Shown: one piece after another, positions 19,149 through 27,372 of the stretch
How positions within the stretch are numbered: position 1 is the stretch's first letter
Layout of the letters: each line of letters starts with the position of its first letter
NCBI RefSeq assembly: GCF_025685645.1
Contig: NZ_JAGSYF010000001.1
Coordinates: 930,001 to 994,000 of the forward strand
Source: Edaphobacter bradus
GTDB lineage: Bacteria; Acidobacteriota; Terriglobia; Terriglobales; Acidobacteriaceae
Length of the DNA stretch: 64,000 bases
Reading direction: 5' to 3'
Translations under genes and position numbers: made by a program
Notes under the pieces: model-generated
The model's database searches: none
What the model saw: the letters and a program-made list of their open reading frames with translations, nothing else
Told to the model about the DNA's origin: nothing

Positions 19149-19616
19149 TCAGTAGGTCCTGAATAACTGTTGAATCTGCGAAGGCGATTCGGGCTTCAGC
19201 AGTGCTAATGACAGAAGGATTCTTGATTTCTGCGGATTCAGCTCATCGGAAGCGATGAATCCGAGCTCATCATCGTTTACTTCCACGTTGCGGTCGACCA
19301 TTCCCGTCGCGACGCGGCTGCTGCGAACCACGACTACACCTTTCTTAACGGCGCGTGCTGCCGCTTCGACCGAGACTTTGTTCATATTGCCGTTGCCTAC
19401 ACCGGCAATGACAATTCCTTTCGCACCGGCATTGACACTCGCGTCGATCAAGTCTGGTTCCATGTCGGCGTCCGCGAAAACGATATCGACACGCGGCAGT
19501 TTCGTGACGTTTGAGATGTCAAATTCGCTTTGCGAGGTGTGCTTCCACACTGGCGTGTTGTACCAATCGTCCTTGCCGTAGGCCGTGACTCCAACTACTC
19601 CCCGCAAGGGCGACAT
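19149..19616 (-). pseudogene. L-asparaginase type II, 5'-truncated (C-terminal domain only)
   Basis: These 155 codons match only the C-terminal domain of periplasmic L-asparaginase II (family length about 330-370). Seen are VWKHTSQSEFDISNVTKLPR, the GAKGIVIAGVGNGNMNK block, VVVRSSRVATG and the tail NPQKSRILLSLALL with a final QQLFRTY. The N-terminal domain carrying the catalytic Thr and the TDT triad is absent. The same frame is open back through FLDTLKNPF to about 19,680, right at the end of the AspT-like gene, so a deletion fused the asparaginase tail to that border. The product could not be active asparaginase. The neighbouring antiporter gene supports a former asparagine pathway. Confidence 0.8.
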
Positions 19617-19662
19617 GAACGGATTTTTCAGAGTGTCTAGGAACCTATCCTGAGCAGTACGG

Positions 19663-21372
19663 CTAGCCCTGATGCACCAATACCACGATTACCGATCCCC
19701 AAAGCGCAAATAACACTGAATTTATTGCATAACTCACGCCATAACCCAAAACTGGCACACGACTCTCCGCTTTCTCCTGCAGGGCTGCCAATCCAGGAGA
19801 AGATGTGCCACTTCCCGCACAGATGCCGAGCAGAATTCCCGGATGCAATCTGAAGATGTAATGACCCGCAAGGATAGTGAGTAAATACGGTACTGCGCAT
19901 ACGATAACGCCCGTAATAAGGAGAGCAAGGCCGGTTGAGCGGACTCCATGCACGAAACCAGGACCAGCATTTATACCGATTGAGGCTACGAATGCGGTGA
20001 GGCCAAGGGAATCTAACAACCAGACTACGGGTTCAGGCACTTTGCTGAAGGCAGGCCTGATCGAATGCAGCCAACCGATCACAAGTGAAGCGAGGAGGAC
20101 GCCGACAGGAAGGCCAAGCCCGATGCTTAGTCTTGCGAGATGCAATGCAGGCAAACCAATGAGCCCGCCAATACCAATGGCCAGACAAACAGATATTAGA
20201 TCGGTCGCATTTGACGGCCGCTTGACGGGACCCAGTTGTGCTGCCACTCGGTCGACGTGACGTTTGGCACCAATAAGCGTCAACACATCGCCGCGTTCCA
20301 GTACTACCTTCGACCCCAACGGTAGCTCTTCTCCTGCTCGCAATACTTTACGAACATAGACTCCTCTGGTAGCTACTTCACCTCCTAAAGTTTCGACTAT
20401 CTCGGCAAGGGTTCGATGCCGCAGATCTTTCCGCTCTAAGATGTAGTCGACCGCTATAGCGGGAATGTCCAATAGTGCTGGTTCTTCAACCTCATACGGA
20501 TGCAACGGATTATTGGATCCTCCAAGCATTTTGGGGCGTCCGGAGAGAACGATGAGATCGCCTGCAACGAGTGGAAGACTTGGATCGGCATCCATAACTC
20601 CCTGATTGTTCTTCACTCTTTCTACAAACACCCGTTCAGGTGAGAAGGAGTCCTCCAATTCGGCCACAGACCTATTGTTCATGTTCTCCGGTACCTTGTA
20701 GGCCCGCATCACAAATTGCTTGTAGGCAGAAAAAACTCCGAGTTCGTCCTTTTTCATGCCCAATTCGTTTTCCAGCTTTTGGCATTCAGCGCGAAGATCA
20801 ATCCTCAACACCCAAGGACCAATTCGAACAAGGACGAAGATTCCTGCAAATATTCCGACCATGTACGTCACCGCATAAGCGATGGCCATATTGGTAGTAA
20901 GTGTGCGATCCACATTCTCCTCTAGAGCGAGTTTTTCAATAGCATCACTTCCCGTTCCTACTGCCTCCGCCGAATGAAGCCCTCCAGCGAGGAGTCCCAC
21001 GGCCGTCCCAGCATCGAATCCAAGGACACGCGCTACTGAATAGGTCGTTAGCAATCCGGTTGCCGCAAACAAGACGGCAAGGATCACTTGCGGAAGTGCA
21101 TTCCGCCCAAGACCTCTGACAAATTGAGGCCCCGTCTTGTAGCCGACGGCAAATAGGAATAAGAGAAAGAACGTTCTACCAAGAACGCCTGGGATTACGA
21201 TACCGAACTGCCCAACAGCAAGGCCCGCCAGAAGGCATCCAACAACCGGACCGAGTTTGAACGATCCAATCCGAAGTCGCCCGATGAGATAACCCGCAGC
21301 GAGAGCCAGGAAGAGAGCCACTTCAGCGTGATCTCGCAGAGCATCTCTGATCCATTCGATTGTTGTTGTCAT
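19663..21372 (-). CDS. AspT/YbjL-family antiporter (aspartate:alanine exchanger-like)
   Basis: A 569-residue membrane protein of the AAEx family. Five helices lie in the N-terminal part, two TrkA-C-type cytosolic domains in the middle (about 215-285 and 300-380, with LPLVAGDLIVLSGRP and VVLERGDVLTLIGAKR), and about five helices in the C-terminal part. Each membrane half carries the family's glycine-rich hairpin (GGLHSAEAVGTGSDAIE and GICAGSGTSSPGLAALQ). AspT exchanges aspartate for alanine. The gene leads a minus-strand group that continues into the asparaginase and porin remnants, so aspartate made in the periplasm from asparagine could have been its substrate. Confidence 0.85.
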   Translation of the reverse strand: MTTTIEWIRDALRDHAEVALFLALAAGYLIGRLRIGSFKLGPVVGCLLAGLAVGQFGIVIPGVLGRTFFLLFLFAVGYKTGPQFVRGLGRNALPQVILAVLFAATGLLTTYSVARVLGFDAGTAVGLLAGGLHSAEAVGTGSDAIEKLALEENVDRTLTTNMAIAYAVTYMVGIFAGIFVLVRIGPWVLRIDLRAECQKLENELGMKKDELGVFSAYKQFVMRAYKVPENMNNRSVAELEDSFSPERVFVERVKNNQGVMDADPSLPLVAGDLIVLSGRPKMLGGSNNPLHPYEVEEPALLDIPAIAVDYILERKDLRHRTLAEIVETLGGEVATRGVYVRKVLRAGEELPLGSKVVLERGDVLTLIGAKRHVDRVAAQLGPVKRPSNATDLISVCLAIGIGGLIGLPALHLARLSIGLGLPVGVLLASLVIGWLHSIRPAFSKVPEPVVWLLDSLGLTAFVASIGINAGPGFVHGVRSTGLALLITGVIVCAVPYLLTILAGHYIFRLHPGILLGICAGSGTSSPGLAALQEKAESRVPVLGYGVSYAINSVLFALWGSVIVVLVHQG

Positions 21373-21491
21373 TCAACGCTGCCTCCATGATTCCTCTGTG
21401 CTAGAGAAGTTGGTCCGCGCCTACCCCACATCATGGGCCAGTCTATCCCCGGTGCGCCGTTAAGGCTAGATTGCTCCGTAACGTATGAGTG

Positions 21492-22193
21492 TTAATAGCG
21501 CGAGGGAACGATAGTTTGCTCTTTAAATTGCAGTTCGGGGTTTGGGGCAATCAGGCCGCGGTTCAGCGCGAACAGGACCAAGTCGGCGTTGCTTTTGAAG
21601 TTGAACGACACCATGATGTGATGTTTGTGGAACTCCACGGTCTTCTGACTTAACTGGAGAAGTCCGGCGATCTCTTTCATGGACCTGCCCTCGGCGAGCA
21701 ATTGAACGATACCTTTCTGTCGCGGCGTCATTTCTGTCGAGAACTGCCTCGCCCTGGCCTTCGCTTCAACCCAATCGTCGGCCTTCAGTTTGGGTGTCAA
21801 ATAAGATCGGCCGCGCAATACTTGTTCAATCGCTTGTAGCAGCTCTGAACCGGCCGAATGTTTGAGAACAAATGCGATTGGGCCGAGTTGGAGCGCTGCC
21901 GCAGCAAGATTCGGGTCGTCCCGCATCGTCAAGAAGATGAACTTAACCTTGGGAGCCAGTTCCTTGATTCTGCGGGCCGCGTCTAATCCATTTAAGAGCG
22001 GCATTCCTACGTCGACAATAACTATTTCCGGCCTCAGCCTGATTGCTTCAAGGACAAGAGCACGACCATCCGAAACCACTCCTACAATTTCGAGGGCCGT
22101 ACCCAAATAAACCCGTAAAGCATCGGAAAAGATCACGTGGTCATCTGCGATCAAGCAACGTGGGCGGGCCCGATTCGTGGGAATCTTCTCCAT
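21492..22193 (-). CDS. LuxR/NarL-family response regulator
   Basis: A 233-residue regulator: receiver domain (D17-D18, phospho-acceptor D61 in IVIVDVGMPLLNG, Lys in FVLKHS) and a C-terminal LuxR-type helix-turn-helix (EMTPRQKGIVQLLAEGRSMK and LQLSQKTVEFHKHHI). It lies downstream of the sensor kinase on the same strand with 194 bases between, so the two are the likely pair. Target genes may be those with the TAGGG-N4-CCCTA motif found elsewhere in this region; that is inference. It is followed by the AspT-like gene in the same direction. Confidence 0.9.
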   Translation of the reverse strand: MEKIPTNRARPRCLIADDHVIFSDALRVYLGTALEIVGVVSDGRALVLEAIRLRPEIVIVDVGMPLLNGLDAARRIKELAPKVKFIFLTMRDDPNLAAAALQLGPIAFVLKHSAGSELLQAIEQVLRGRSYLTPKLKADDWVEAKARARQFSTEMTPRQKGIVQLLAEGRSMKEIAGLLQLSQKTVEFHKHHIMVSFNFKSNADLVLFALNRGLIAPNPELQFKEQTIVPSRY

Positions 22194-22387
22194 GACATGC
22201 CAACCTTTCGCCGGTCAGAGAGCCCGATAGTGTGCACCTATCCTATGCCAGTTTTCGTCATCCGGTTTCTGGCTAATAACAGGCATATAGTGTCTTCTAC
22301 TGCCATAGCGACTAAAGCTCTATCGAAGAATTATTTAGCGCGTTCTTTCACGCAGCGCCCAACATGAAGATGATCAGCCTAAACCCT

Positions 22388-24244
22388 TCAACATTCGGTA
22401 ACTGGCTGGAGGGGGACAGAGGCCTCGATTCTGGTTCCCCTCGTGGGTTCTGAATGAATCTCGAATCGTCCACCCAGAAGGCGTACGCGTTCTTCCATAC
22501 TTCGAATTCCGAGTCCTGCTTTATTGGTGGTCTCCTTAAGATCGAATCCTCTGCCTTTATCGCACACGGACATAAGTATTTTGTCTCCGGCCGTCCACAA
22601 TTTGACTTGAGCTTTTGCTACTCCACTATGCTTTTTTAAATTCTGAAGCCCTTCCTGGACGATGCGGAATAAACATAGAGCCACATCCTGATGAATGCGG
22701 CGTGGAATGTTGTCGGCGCAGAAATCGATTTCAATTCCATACCGATCAGTAAACTCTTTGCATAGAGCGCTCACCCCCGGTACAAGTCCGAGACTCTCGA
22801 GCGTCGATGAATGAAGGCGATGGGATACGGTATGAATGTCGGCCCCAAGCTCGCTAGCCGAATCAAAAAGTTTTTGTAACTGCCGCTTCACAGCCACTGA
22901 CGAATCCGGCAATTCATCTGCGGCATTTTCCAATCCGAGTGAGAGTAGCGCAATGCGCTGGCTAAAATCGTCATGGAGTTCCGATGCAATCCGGCTTCGT
23001 TCTTTCTCCTGAGCATTGATCAATAGTCCACTGAGGTGTAGCTGCGCGTCTTTTGCGAGCTTGATTTGTTTTCGGCTGAAGTGCAAGTAAGCGGCAAGGA
23101 TAGAGAGACCAAGAATGATCGGCAGGGCCGTGAGCCAGACCCACTTGGTGCGCGCCCAAGCGGACGGCTCACGGAAAAGCACCGTACTGCCGGGTGGAAG
23201 ATCCTTTTCTTTGATCCCCCAGCGATTCAGGGCTCGCCAATCGAAGAGGTAGATGTTGTTGTTCTTAACAATGGGGATGTCCTGCGGTCTCTCACCGTTG
23301 AGAACCCTCAAAGCCATCGCGGCTGCAACCCGGCCGTCCGCGGCCCAACTAAGCAGATACCCGCCCACCGTTCCCTGACCGAGGTCCACATCATCCATAA
23401 CAAATATCGGAGCATTCGCAGCGCTAGCGATCAGGGGGACTGATTGAGATGCGTCAACGAAGTGATTTCCTGCGGCGTCCAGCATAATTGAAGCGTGATA
23501 AATGATGCTGTTACTGGGCAGATGTTTCAGACGCTCAAGCAGCGAAGGCATGTCCAGGTCAGTGAGGTAGGTGAACTCGTACCTCGATTCGAAGTCATGG
23601 AAGCTTTCCCTCGCTGTTGCTACAACCGCTTGGTCAAACTTTCCGACGCCCCCTACGACGATCACATGCTTGGTGCCGGGTCGCATTCGCAGTGCCGCGA
23701 TCAGGGTCTTCTCTGGATCCGCTACCGCCCAAACGCCAGTAAAATGAGCAGAGGGCTTCAACGGCTCCAGCATTTTCTCGGTGGTTCCGCAGAAGATAAT
23801 CGGAATGTTCGGAAATGAGCTCTCGTGCGATTCGATCATAAACTTGAGAGAAGCCGGCCCCACAGTAATGATCAAGTCTGGTTTGCGGTCCGAATACTTG
23901 CGAATATACCAATCACGAAAACGGTGTTGGGTAGCGTCATCCGAAAACAGAGTCGATTCGAGGGTCTCGTTGTACACCTCAACTTGGTACGTGGAGTTCG
24001 CTAAACCAGCTGCAATGGCCTGATCTATGATTGCAATACCAGGCGAAGAAATAGAATTAAAGTCATTGAAAATGAGGACGCGTCGAACAGATTTATCGGC
24101 CTGCGCCGAAAGCAATTGTGAAAAAAAAAGGATCGCAGCCACAATTAAGGCTCGAGCCTGCCTTCCACTGTGTACATAGCTCCCTTGAAAATCCTGGACA
24201 GGGCCCTGCCGGTCCGTGATCTGATGCTCCATTGGAGTGACCAA
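22388..24244 (-). CDS. Sensor histidine kinase with periplasmic substrate-binding-like domain
   Basis: A 618-residue membrane kinase. After a signal anchor (ARALIVAAILFFSQLLSAQA) residues about 55-345 form a domain like ABC transporter substrate-binding proteins (VRRVLIFNDFNSISSPGIAI, PDLIITVGPASLKFM, IPIIFCGTT). One helix (WLTALPIILGLSILAAYLHF) leads to a HisKA_3 domain with the phospho-acceptor in IASELHDDFSQRIALL, and an HATPase domain with CDKGRGFDLK and GLGIRSMEERV. Such kinases sense a small solute outside the inner membrane and phosphorylate NarL-type regulators. The adjoining LuxR regulator gene is the expected partner. ATG at 24232 (MEHQ) is a possible later start. Confidence 0.9.
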   Translation of the reverse strand: MVTPMEHQITDRQGPVQDFQGSYVHSGRQARALIVAAILFFSQLLSAQADKSVRRVLIFNDFNSISSPGIAIIDQAIAAGLANSTYQVEVYNETLESTLFSDDATQHRFRDWYIRKYSDRKPDLIITVGPASLKFMIESHESSFPNIPIIFCGTTEKMLEPLKPSAHFTGVWAVADPEKTLIAALRMRPGTKHVIVVGGVGKFDQAVVATARESFHDFESRYEFTYLTDLDMPSLLERLKHLPSNSIIYHASIMLDAAGNHFVDASQSVPLIASAANAPIFVMDDVDLGQGTVGGYLLSWAADGRVAAAMALRVLNGERPQDIPIVKNNNIYLFDWRALNRWGIKEKDLPPGSTVLFREPSAWARTKWVWLTALPIILGLSILAAYLHFSRKQIKLAKDAQLHLSGLLINAQEKERSRIASELHDDFSQRIALLSLGLENAADELPDSSVAVKRQLQKLFDSASELGADIHTVSHRLHSSTLESLGLVPGVSALCKEFTDRYGIEIDFCADNIPRRIHQDVALCLFRIVQEGLQNLKKHSGVAKAQVKLWTAGDKILMSVCDKGRGFDLKETTNKAGLGIRSMEERVRLLGGRFEIHSEPTRGTRIEASVPLQPVTEC

Positions 24245-24719
24245 GGGGGACCTCCAAGTGGCTTCTCAATATTGAAGCCCAAGCACTATCGAACTGGCAC
24301 GTTTCGGGCCCGGATAGCAAGCACTTTCACGGCCACTCCAACAGAAAAATCAAAGGACTGGTTCGTTGCAGGTGTCGCACGAGAGGCTAGTAGCCTTGCT
24401 CGTTATGTTGTTCCCTACGAGGCCAGCAATGAACGACGCTTGCGAAGGGTCCATCAGCATCAGCGTGGCTTCTTGTCGTTAGGTTTGATAGCCATCGCAG
24501 TTGCCTGCCTTATTGAATTCTACACCTCTACCTGCCCAGACACCTGCCACAGGTGCCTGGGCAGGTGTGACAGGTGATCCAACTGGCGCCTTGTTGCCGG
24601 GAGTGGTTGTCCATTGTTAGTGTCGCGCAGTTATCTCTAGTTCAGCGCCATTGTGGAGGCATGAAGAGCTGGGAAGCACGTAGCGGCTCCCAGTTCTTCA
24701 TGCCTTGTGTCGTTGTTGA
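24245..24719. other. Region without supported gene, upstream of kinase
   Basis: Apart from the strong hairpin listed separately, no feature is convincing. Short frames on both strands have no recognisable product. It separates the kinase promoter from the transposase remnant and may be insertion-sequence debris. Confidence 0.4.
24530..24566. repeat. Long imperfect hairpin
   Basis: ACCTGCCCAG plus CACCTG pairs with CAGGTG plus CTGGGCAGGT, 16 base pairs with one A-C mismatch and a CCA loop. No T-run follows and no gene ends nearby. It may be a relic terminus or a REP-type element. Confidence 0.65.
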
Positions 24720-25050
24720 CCTGCCAGGCAACTGGAGCCGGTGGTCTGTATCCCATGACGAGTGAGGTTTGACGGTGTTGTAGTGAGCACGCCAGGGTTC
24801 GGCCAGCACCCTGATCTCCCATCGAGTAAAAAGATCTCTCCGTTGAGGAACTCATCCCGCAGTTTCGAGTTGAAGCTCTCGCAAAAGCCGTTCTCCCACG
24901 GACTGCGAGACTCGATACACAGCGTCTTTGCTCCCGTAGCGGCAAGCCATTTCCGCAGGTCTTTGGCTACGAACTCCGGTCCGTTATCGGATCGGATACG
25001 CTCCGGAACGCCCTTGATCAAGCAATTTATGCCTAGGGATTTCCCCAATG
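24720..25050 (-). pseudogene. IS3-family transposase remnant (OrfB C-terminal part)
   Basis: A decayed DDE transposase. One frame reads KGVPERIRSDNGPEFVAK (second catalytic Asp) and SPWENGFCESFNSKLRDEF (catalytic Glu) with LNGEIF; the next block RAHYNTVKPHSS is in another frame, and GYRPPAPVAW in a third, so at least two frameshifts have occurred. This order is that of the integrase core of IS3-type elements (IS407-like group). The N-terminal half, OrfA and the terminal inverted repeats are not seen. It marks past mobile-element activity in the accessory region. Confidence 0.8.
25033..25046. promoter_or_regulatory. Operator candidate TAGGG-N4-CCC upstream of receiver gene
   Basis: CTAGGGATTTCCCC lies about 86-99 bases before the receiver-only regulator start at 25132. 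It matches the sites before the porin operon and before the DUF3300 gene. Binding protein not known; the LuxR regulator at 21492-22193 is a candidate. Confidence 0.5.
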
Positions 25051-25131
25051 GCGCATTTTGCAACTCCATCCCACAATTGCTCATGAAGCTCATAGCGGGC
25101 CTGTCAAGCCGTCTATAGCCGCGAGTTGCGT

Positions 25132-25548
25132 ATGAGTGAGCGAAGTTCCCCCATAAATCGCCCTCGCGTACTCCTAGCCGATGATCATCCTCATCTGTTG
25201 GAAGCTGCAACAGCTCTACTTGCCCCCTACTTTGATGTTGTAGGGACCGCGAGTGACGGCAGAACGCTGGTTTCTGAAGCGCTCCGCCTTGAGCCTGACG
25301 TGATTGTGGTAGATATCACTATGCCCGTATTGAGCGGCATTGACGCCGTCCATCAGTTGCGTGAATTGAGATCATCCGCTCGATCGGTTTTTCTGACGAT
25401 TCATGCGGGAGAAGAGTTTGTAGCCGCCTGCAGGGCTGAAGGCGCGCTCGGTTATGTCCTGAAATCCAAGATGAAAACTCAGCTGGTGCCCGCGATTTGG
25501 GCCGCTCTGGCGGGAGTGGCCTACATGCCACCTCCAGCCTCCGTGTGA
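25132..25548 (+). CDS. Receiver-only response regulator, NarL-type without output domain
   Basis: 138 residues resembling the receiver of NarL/LuxR regulators: acidic pair D17-D18, phospho-acceptor D61 in IVVDITMPVLSGID, Lys in YVLKSK. The protein stops after IWAALAGVAYMPPP, exactly where related regulators continue into the helix-turn-helix. No helix-turn-helix remnant is visible in the 330 bases that follow. It resembles the receiver of the regulator at 21492-22193, so it may compete for phosphate from the same kinase or be a truncated paralogue. ATG at 25132 is preferred over the TTG six bases upstream. Confidence 0.75.
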   Translation: MSERSSPINRPRVLLADDHPHLLEAATALLAPYFDVVGTASDGRTLVSEALRLEPDVIVVDITMPVLSGIDAVHQLRELRSSARSVFLTIHAGEEFVAACRAEGALGYVLKSKMKTQLVPAIWAALAGVAYMPPPASV

Positions 25549-25559
25549 GATTCAACGCT

Positions 25560-25574
25560 CAGGGATTTCCCTAG
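25560..25574. promoter_or_regulatory. Operator candidate, copy 2
   Basis: CAGGGATTTCCCTAG, an imperfect palindrome, 12 bases after the receiver gene stop and about 306 bases before the DcaP-like porin start. Confidence 0.5.
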
Positions 25575-25705
25575 TTGCGGAGGCGCTAATATGAGCCTAG
25601 CCTCATCACTCTAGGGACCGGGTCATCAAGCCGTTGAGGCGAGCTTGTGAGTGAAGTGATATCGCATGCACCTCTGTGCGTAAACCGAACGGCACGTAGA
25701 TCGTC

Positions 25706-25721
25706 CTAGGGATTTCCCTAA
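25706..25721. promoter_or_regulatory. Operator candidate, copy 3 (porin operon)
   Basis: CTAGGGATTTCCCTAA: arms TAGGGA and TCCCTA around TT. It ends about 160 bases before the DcaP-like start codon, nearly the same distance as the copy before the DUF3300 gene. Confidence 0.6.
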
Positions 25722-25880
25722 TTGTGGTTCACCGCTCCCTTCCTGTAGAAACAATTCAACATTTCAATGCTGTCACTGTGGTTACACAAAGCACATGGTG
25801 GCGCAGAAGCGGGCGGTTCAGTTCGCACACCACGGCGGGCCTTTTGCATAGCGCTTTGTTAGCAAAGGAGCAGGCTACCC

Positions 25881-27290
25881 ATGAAACGCACCCATTCGCA
25901 AACCTCTCAACGGCTCCTGATCGCACTGGCGATGGGTTTTATTCTGACATCGCTTCCAGGAGTGTCCGCTCGGGCACAAGACCAGCCTCCTCAAACGCCA
26001 GACATGCAGCAGATGCAGAAGAGGTTGTCACAGCTTGAGAACGAAGTTCAGCAATTGAAGCAGCAGATGAGTGCCGCAGCCCAGGTGTCCGCTCAGGAAC
26101 TCAACGCCGCGGTGAGTAATCCGACAAACCCCAACGAGTCGGAGCAACCAGTGAAACCGAAGACGGGAAGTTCGGTGGATGTCTACGGCTTCGTCATGCT
26201 GGACAGTGGATATAACTTCGGAGCCAACGATCCGAATTGGTTCGACGTGGTGCGTCCCACAAAATTACCTGCGTTTGCCGGACAGTTTGGCCCCAACGGA
26301 AGTACGTACTGGGGGGTGCGGCAAACCCGAATTGGAATTAAGACACTCACTCCGACAGCCATGGGGGATCTCAAGACCACCTTCGAATGGGAGCTCTTCG
26401 GGACTGGTGTTGACGCCGGCCAGACGACATTCCGTCTACGTCACGCTTGGGGCGAAATGGGGCACTTCGGTGCGGGACAGACATGGAGCCCGTTTATGGA
26501 TATCGGCGTATTCCCCGACTCGGTTGAGTATTGGGGGCCGAACGGCATGGTCTTCTTCCGCAACGTGCAGTTCCGCTTCACCCCGTTACAAAAAGGCGAC
26601 AGCAACATACAGATCGCACTGGAACGTCCTGGAGCCAGTGCCGACCAGGGAATTTATGCCGGCCGCGTCGAATTGGCAAACGTCGTTCCCCACTTCAAAT
26701 GGCCAGATCTGAGCGGTCACGTCAAATACGCCGGAGACTGGGGTTACGTGCAAGTGGCTGGCATAGTGAGGAAGATCGCCTGGGTCGACACAGGCACAGG
26801 CCCATTTCATCTCAGCGGCTACGCCGTTGGCGCGGGTGTGAATGTAAGTTCCAACCTTAAGTTCACGAAGAGAGACACGGGTAAGCTCGCGGTGATGTAC
26901 GGACACGGCGTCGAGAACTATATGAACGACGCGCCTGTAGACATCGGTGTCAAAAACAACTTTTCAAACCCCATAAGGCCGATCAAAGGGGTGGCCCTCC
27001 CCGTACTCGGAGTCGTGGCTTTTCTCGATCACGTCTGGAGCACCCGATACGCCACATCGGTCGGATATTCGATGCTAAACATCGACAACTCCAATGCCTC
27101 GGCGCCAAGCGACTTCCATCAAGGACATTACGCCTTAGGAAATCTTCTCTACCACCCGGTGCCCAGGGTGACGATGGCGAGTGAATTTCAGTTTGGAAGG
27201 CGGGTGAATTTCAGCAACGGCTACAACTATAACCAGTACAGGTTGCAGTTCTCTTTCCGCTACGACTGGAGCAAAGGCTTCGAATTCTGA
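25881..27290 (+). CDS. DcaP-like trimeric outer-membrane porin
   Basis: A 469-residue porin. The signal peptide (LLIALAMGFILTSLPGVSARA) is followed by a short coiled coil (MQQMQKRLSQLENEVQQLKQ), typical of DcaP porins that form trimers, and then a beta-barrel: DVYGFVMLDSGYNFG, YWGVRQTRIGIKT, and a C terminus RLQFSFRYDWSKGFEF ending in Phe. DcaP proteins import dicarboxylates and other small anions. It is the first gene of a four-gene plus-strand group with glutaminase, a second porin and an amidohydrolase. A GGAGCAGG site precedes the ATG. Amino-acid or dicarboxylate entry is plausible but unproven. Confidence 0.87.
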   Translation: MKRTHSQTSQRLLIALAMGFILTSLPGVSARAQDQPPQTPDMQQMQKRLSQLENEVQQLKQQMSAAAQVSAQELNAAVSNPTNPNESEQPVKPKTGSSVDVYGFVMLDSGYNFGANDPNWFDVVRPTKLPAFAGQFGPNGSTYWGVRQTRIGIKTLTPTAMGDLKTTFEWELFGTGVDAGQTTFRLRHAWGEMGHFGAGQTWSPFMDIGVFPDSVEYWGPNGMVFFRNVQFRFTPLQKGDSNIQIALERPGASADQGIYAGRVELANVVPHFKWPDLSGHVKYAGDWGYVQVAGIVRKIAWVDTGTGPFHLSGYAVGAGVNVSSNLKFTKRDTGKLAVMYGHGVENYMNDAPVDIGVKNNFSNPIRPIKGVALPVLGVVAFLDHVWSTRYATSVGYSMLNIDNSNASAPSDFHQGHYALGNLLYHPVPRVTMASEFQFGRRVNFSNGYNYNQYRLQFSFRYDWSKGFEF

Positions 27291-27372
27291 GCATCGCCGG
27301 TATTAGTGCGGAGAGTCGCGGGTTGGTTTTACGGATAGGCGAAATCAACGAATGGCCGGTCAGGAGGCAGAA

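Larger units (their letters stand above)
25549..25880. other. Regulatory region of the porin-glutaminase operon
   Basis: No gene is seen. The stretch carries two full copies of the TAGGG-N4-CCCTA-type motif and a half site CTAGGG at 25611-25616, and ends with AGCAAAGGAGCAGG, the ribosome site of the DcaP-like gene. No clear -35/-10 pair was recognised. Confidence 0.5.

Noticed and set aside
24170..24577. 135-codon plus-strand frame overlapping the kinase start
   Set aside because: Overlaps the kinase signal-anchor coding region on the other strand and has no recognisable content.
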